Made by a program: the position numbers and the translations under genes. The notes under the pieces were generated by a model. That model searched no databases. It was not told the origin of the DNA and saw nothing but the letters and a program-made list of their open reading frames with translations. Below are positions 62,588-64,000 of a DNA stretch of 64,000 nucleotides, piece by piece. Source of the stretch: Bin5 sp965208965 (GTDB lineage: Bacteria; Chloroflexota; Anaerolineae; Caldilineales; Caldilineaceae). Location of the stretch: positions 3,224,001-3,288,000 of the forward strand of contig OZ242384.1 of the NCBI GenBank assembly GCA_965208965.1, given 5' to 3'. Position 1 is the stretch's first letter; each line of letters starts with the position of its first letter.

Positions 62588-63070
62588 TCATTGGAACCGA
62601 CTATACCACTTCAACTTGTGAGGCCCGTTGCCAACCGAATGATAAGCCGTCGCACGATACTCATGCTTACCACCAGGTCCAGTTCCAGGACAACCATAAA
62701 CGCTCTTCTTTGAGGTCGTGGCCGTCCCGGATTGACCCCATCCACTCCGAGTTGCCCAAGCAGTCGTAGAACCTGGGCACACCTTGTCGTTGTGGCCTCC
62801 AGTCTGCCATGCCACGACTCTAACGACAACCCAAGGATCAGCATCGGAGTGCTTGTACTCCCCTCGCGTCGAACCACTGGCCCAATAATAATCATTGTTC
62901 CAATGGCGTTCAAGCCTGCCAAACCCACGATATACGCCGTTATCATCATCGACTGCAAAGACGATCTTGGATTCCAACACGAACGATGCTAGGGTTAGAA
63001 CCAAGACCAAAGTTGACAAGAGGATGTAGCCAACTTTCCGAGAGGGGCGACGTGTGGGGTATCCATTCAT
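62588..63070 (-). CDS. Small secreted protein (signal peptide plus Trp/Tyr-rich domain)
   Basis: The ATG at 63070 is preceded by an ideal AGGAGG Shine-Dalgarno and opens a 160-residue protein. Residues 1-40 form a signal peptide (basic MNGYPTRRPSRKVGY, hydrophobic ILLSTLVLVLTLASFVL, probable cleavage after VFA). The mature part of about 120 residues is rich in Tyr, Trp, Gly and His, with no recognised family, and resembles short secreted antimicrobial-like or surface proteins. A longer frame up to 63445 on the same strand is open but crosses the operator-like repeat and the neighbouring gene. The gene is divergent from a DUF2513 gene, with a palindromic repeat between them. The low GC and mobile context suggest recent arrival. 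Confidence 0.6.
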   Translation of the reverse strand: MNGYPTRRPSRKVGYILLSTLVLVLTLASFVLESKIVFAVDDDNGVYRGFGRLERHWNNDYYWASGSTRGEYKHSDADPWVVVRVVAWQTGGHNDKVCPGSTTAWATRSGWGQSGTATTSKKSVYGCPGTGPGGKHEYRATAYHSVGNGPHKLKWYSRFQ

Positions 63071-63161
63071 AATCCACCTCCTTTCATAAGGCCTATCGGG
63101 ATTCAAGTTGGCACCTGTCAACAGAATACTCCCTAATTGTGGCGGATGTCTCGCCTTCCTG

Positions 63162-63197
63162 TACCGATTTCGGTACATCGTCCTACCGAAATCGGTA
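63162..63197. promoter_or_regulatory. Operator-like 14-bp inverted repeat
   Basis: TACCGATTTCGGTA (63162-63175) and TACCGAAATCGGTA (63184-63197) are exact inverted copies eight bases apart, and each is itself nearly palindromic. It lies in the 252-bp divergent region between the secreted protein and DUF2513 genes, 92 bp from the first and 66 bp upstream of the strong DUF2513 promoter. A dimeric regulator site is the likely reading. Confidence 0.55.
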
Positions 63198-63262
63198 GAA
63201 TTCTTGATATTTATATAGAATTTATTAGAATTCCAATGGGCTGCAATCAGTCTAGTCCAAAT

Positions 63263-63291
63263 TTGACAAATCGGCGGGACAATGTTAGAAT
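63263..63291 (+). promoter_or_regulatory. Near-consensus sigma-70 promoter for the DUF2513 gene
   Basis: TTGACA (63263-63268) and TAGAAT (63286-63291) with a 17-base spacer match the consensus at 11 of 12 hexamer positions. The DUF2513 ATG is 32 bp after the -10. Confidence 0.7.
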
Positions 63292-63322
63292 TATATATAA
63301 TTGAGTAGAAAAGGAGAGAAAA

Positions 63323-63580
63323 ATGGAACTGAAAGAAAATCTTATCGACAAGATTCTCAGGTATGTAGAGTGCAGATCGAACGGAATCGACACCCTTGCT
63401 GCACCAGAGTTCAAAGACTACTCGCCAGTAGAAGTTCATTATCACATTGGACTATGTGAAGACGCAGGATTTCTTGAGGTAACACGGATTACATCTCTGA
63501 ATGAATCAGAGGTTATGACCCGCTACCGTATAAAGAGACTTACTTGGCATGGCCACCAAAGGCTGAAAGGGGATTTGTAA
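63323..63580 (+). CDS. DUF2513 domain protein
   Basis: This 85-residue protein looks like a DUF2513 winged-helix-type domain: KILRYVECRSNG, then YSPVEVHYHIGLCEDAGFLE and a C-terminal RIKRLTWHGHQRL. Such proteins occur in phages and mobile elements and are thought to bind DNA; the function is not established. It has AGGAGA nine bases before the ATG and a near-consensus promoter. The transposase gene starts 13 bp after its stop, so the two are probably co-transcribed, and this protein could regulate that transposase or the repeat upstream. That is inference. Confidence 0.75.
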   Translation: MELKENLIDKILRYVECRSNGIDTLAAPEFKDYSPVEVHYHIGLCEDAGFLEVTRITSLNESEVMTRYRIKRLTWHGHQRLKGDL

Positions 63581-63592
63581 CGGAGGTAAATC

Positions 63593-64000
63593 ATGGACAA
63601 AAACCGCGAGGATTCTGACGATATTTCTCTTATGGTTCTGTTCAGAATGTTTCCCGATGACAAGACGGCAGAAAACTGGTTTGTTAAGAAGCGTTGGCCC
63701 GATGGTGTACGCTGTCCAAAATGTGGATGCGATAACATACAGACGAGAACGACACATCCAGATATGCCCTATCGGTGCAGATCGTGTCGTAGGTTCTTCT
63801 CCGTGAAAACCGACACGGTAATGCATTCGTCCAAACTGGGATATCAGATATGGGCAGTGGCGATCTTTTTGGTAATGAACCACCCCAAAGGTATGTCCAG
63901 TGTCCAGCTTGGAAAGAATTTAGACATTTCGCAAAAGTCGGCTTGGCATCTGGCCCATAGGTTGCGTAAGACTTGGGACTACAAACACGATAAACTTGTC
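63593..64000 (+). CDS. IS1595-family transposase, N-terminal part (cut by window end)
   Basis: An ATG at 63593 after a perfect GGAGGT Shine-Dalgarno opens a frame that runs off the window without a stop. The 136 residues seen have the family layout: VRCPKCGCDN and a matching pair (CRSCRRFF) for the zinc ribbon, then MSSVQLGKNLDISQKSAWHL for the helix-turn-helix. The catalytic domain would lie beyond the window. It is clearly different in sequence from the transposase at 60848, so it is a third family member in this region rather than a copy of it. Confidence 0.85.
   Translation, partial: MDKNREDSDDISLMVLFRMFPDDKTAENWFVKKRWPDGVRCPKCGCDNIQTRTTHPDMPYRCRSCRRFFSVKTDTVMHSSKLGYQIWAVAIFLVMNHPKGMSSVQLGKNLDISQKSAWHLAHRLRKTWDYKHDKLV

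Noticed and set aside
63071..63445. N-terminal extension of the secreted protein to 63445
   Set aside because: It would cross the operator-like repeat and the DUF2513 gene; the ATG at 63070 has an ideal Shine-Dalgarno and starts a signal peptide.

Overview
The window looks like a chromosomal segment of an uncultured Chloroflexota bacterium, most likely of the Caldilineaceae/Anaerolineae kind. This is inferred, not proven. The grounds are the high-GC coding style, the combination of Tat-type lipoprotein solute-binding proteins, several M42 peptidases, a DUF3048 lipoprotein, a baseplate-J-like membrane protein and large families of sugar-acid and PLP enzymes, and the dispersed short GC-rich hairpins. 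No rRNA, tRNA or CRISPR array was recognised.

Region 1 (1-25.8 kb) is mostly housekeeping. It holds the end of trigger factor followed by clpP and clpX (protein folding and degradation), mutY, three M42 aminopeptidases with a small zinc-ribbon membrane protein, and a three-gene ABC-2 export system. Then come alaS, a baseplate-J-like membrane protein, ruvX, a HEPN/nucleotidyltransferase pair whose HEPN half is frameshifted, glutamate dehydrogenase, a TIM-barrel isomerase-like gene, mtaB, a UMF1-type MFS transporter, pyruvate kinase with an extra C-terminal domain, and a DUF3048 lipoprotein.

Region 2 (26-32.6 kb) is one compact minus-strand operon: enolase-superfamily dehydratase, SelA-fold PLP enzyme, class V aminotransferase, and a large FAD plus Fe-S oxidase of the glycolate/D-lactate type. 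It reads as a sugar-acid or 2-hydroxyacid catabolic unit. It is followed by 2.7 kb without convincing genes, holding inverted repeats, a strong promoter and the first copy of a dispersed repeat.

Region 3 (35.2-43.4 kb) is a plus-strand cluster: peptide/opine-type solute-binding lipoprotein, two permeases, SelA-like enzyme, two NHL beta-propeller proteins, and a second SelA-like enzyme. No transport ATPase is present. About 275 bp of related non-coding sequence, each copy with a promoter-like pair and the same hairpin, lies on both sides (33.86 kb and 44.06 kb).

Region 4 (44.6-59.0 kb) holds a FAH-family hydrolase, two large orphan solute-binding lipoproteins, four paralogous beta-propeller proteins that resemble oligogalacturonate lyases, a zinc-ribbon membrane protein, an FG-GAP repeat protein, a Phd/RelE toxin-antitoxin pair and the remains of a vapBC pair. 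Together these suggest uptake and processing of acidic glycans or their breakdown products.

Region 5 (59.1-64 kb) is mobile. It contains a 2.9-kb IS1595-type transposon with about 165-bp terminal inverted repeats that carries an HNH-Excalibur nuclease gene and small overlapping genes. Next to it are a broken second IS1595 transposase, a small secreted protein, a DUF2513 gene behind a near-consensus promoter, and a third IS1595-type transposase running off the end.
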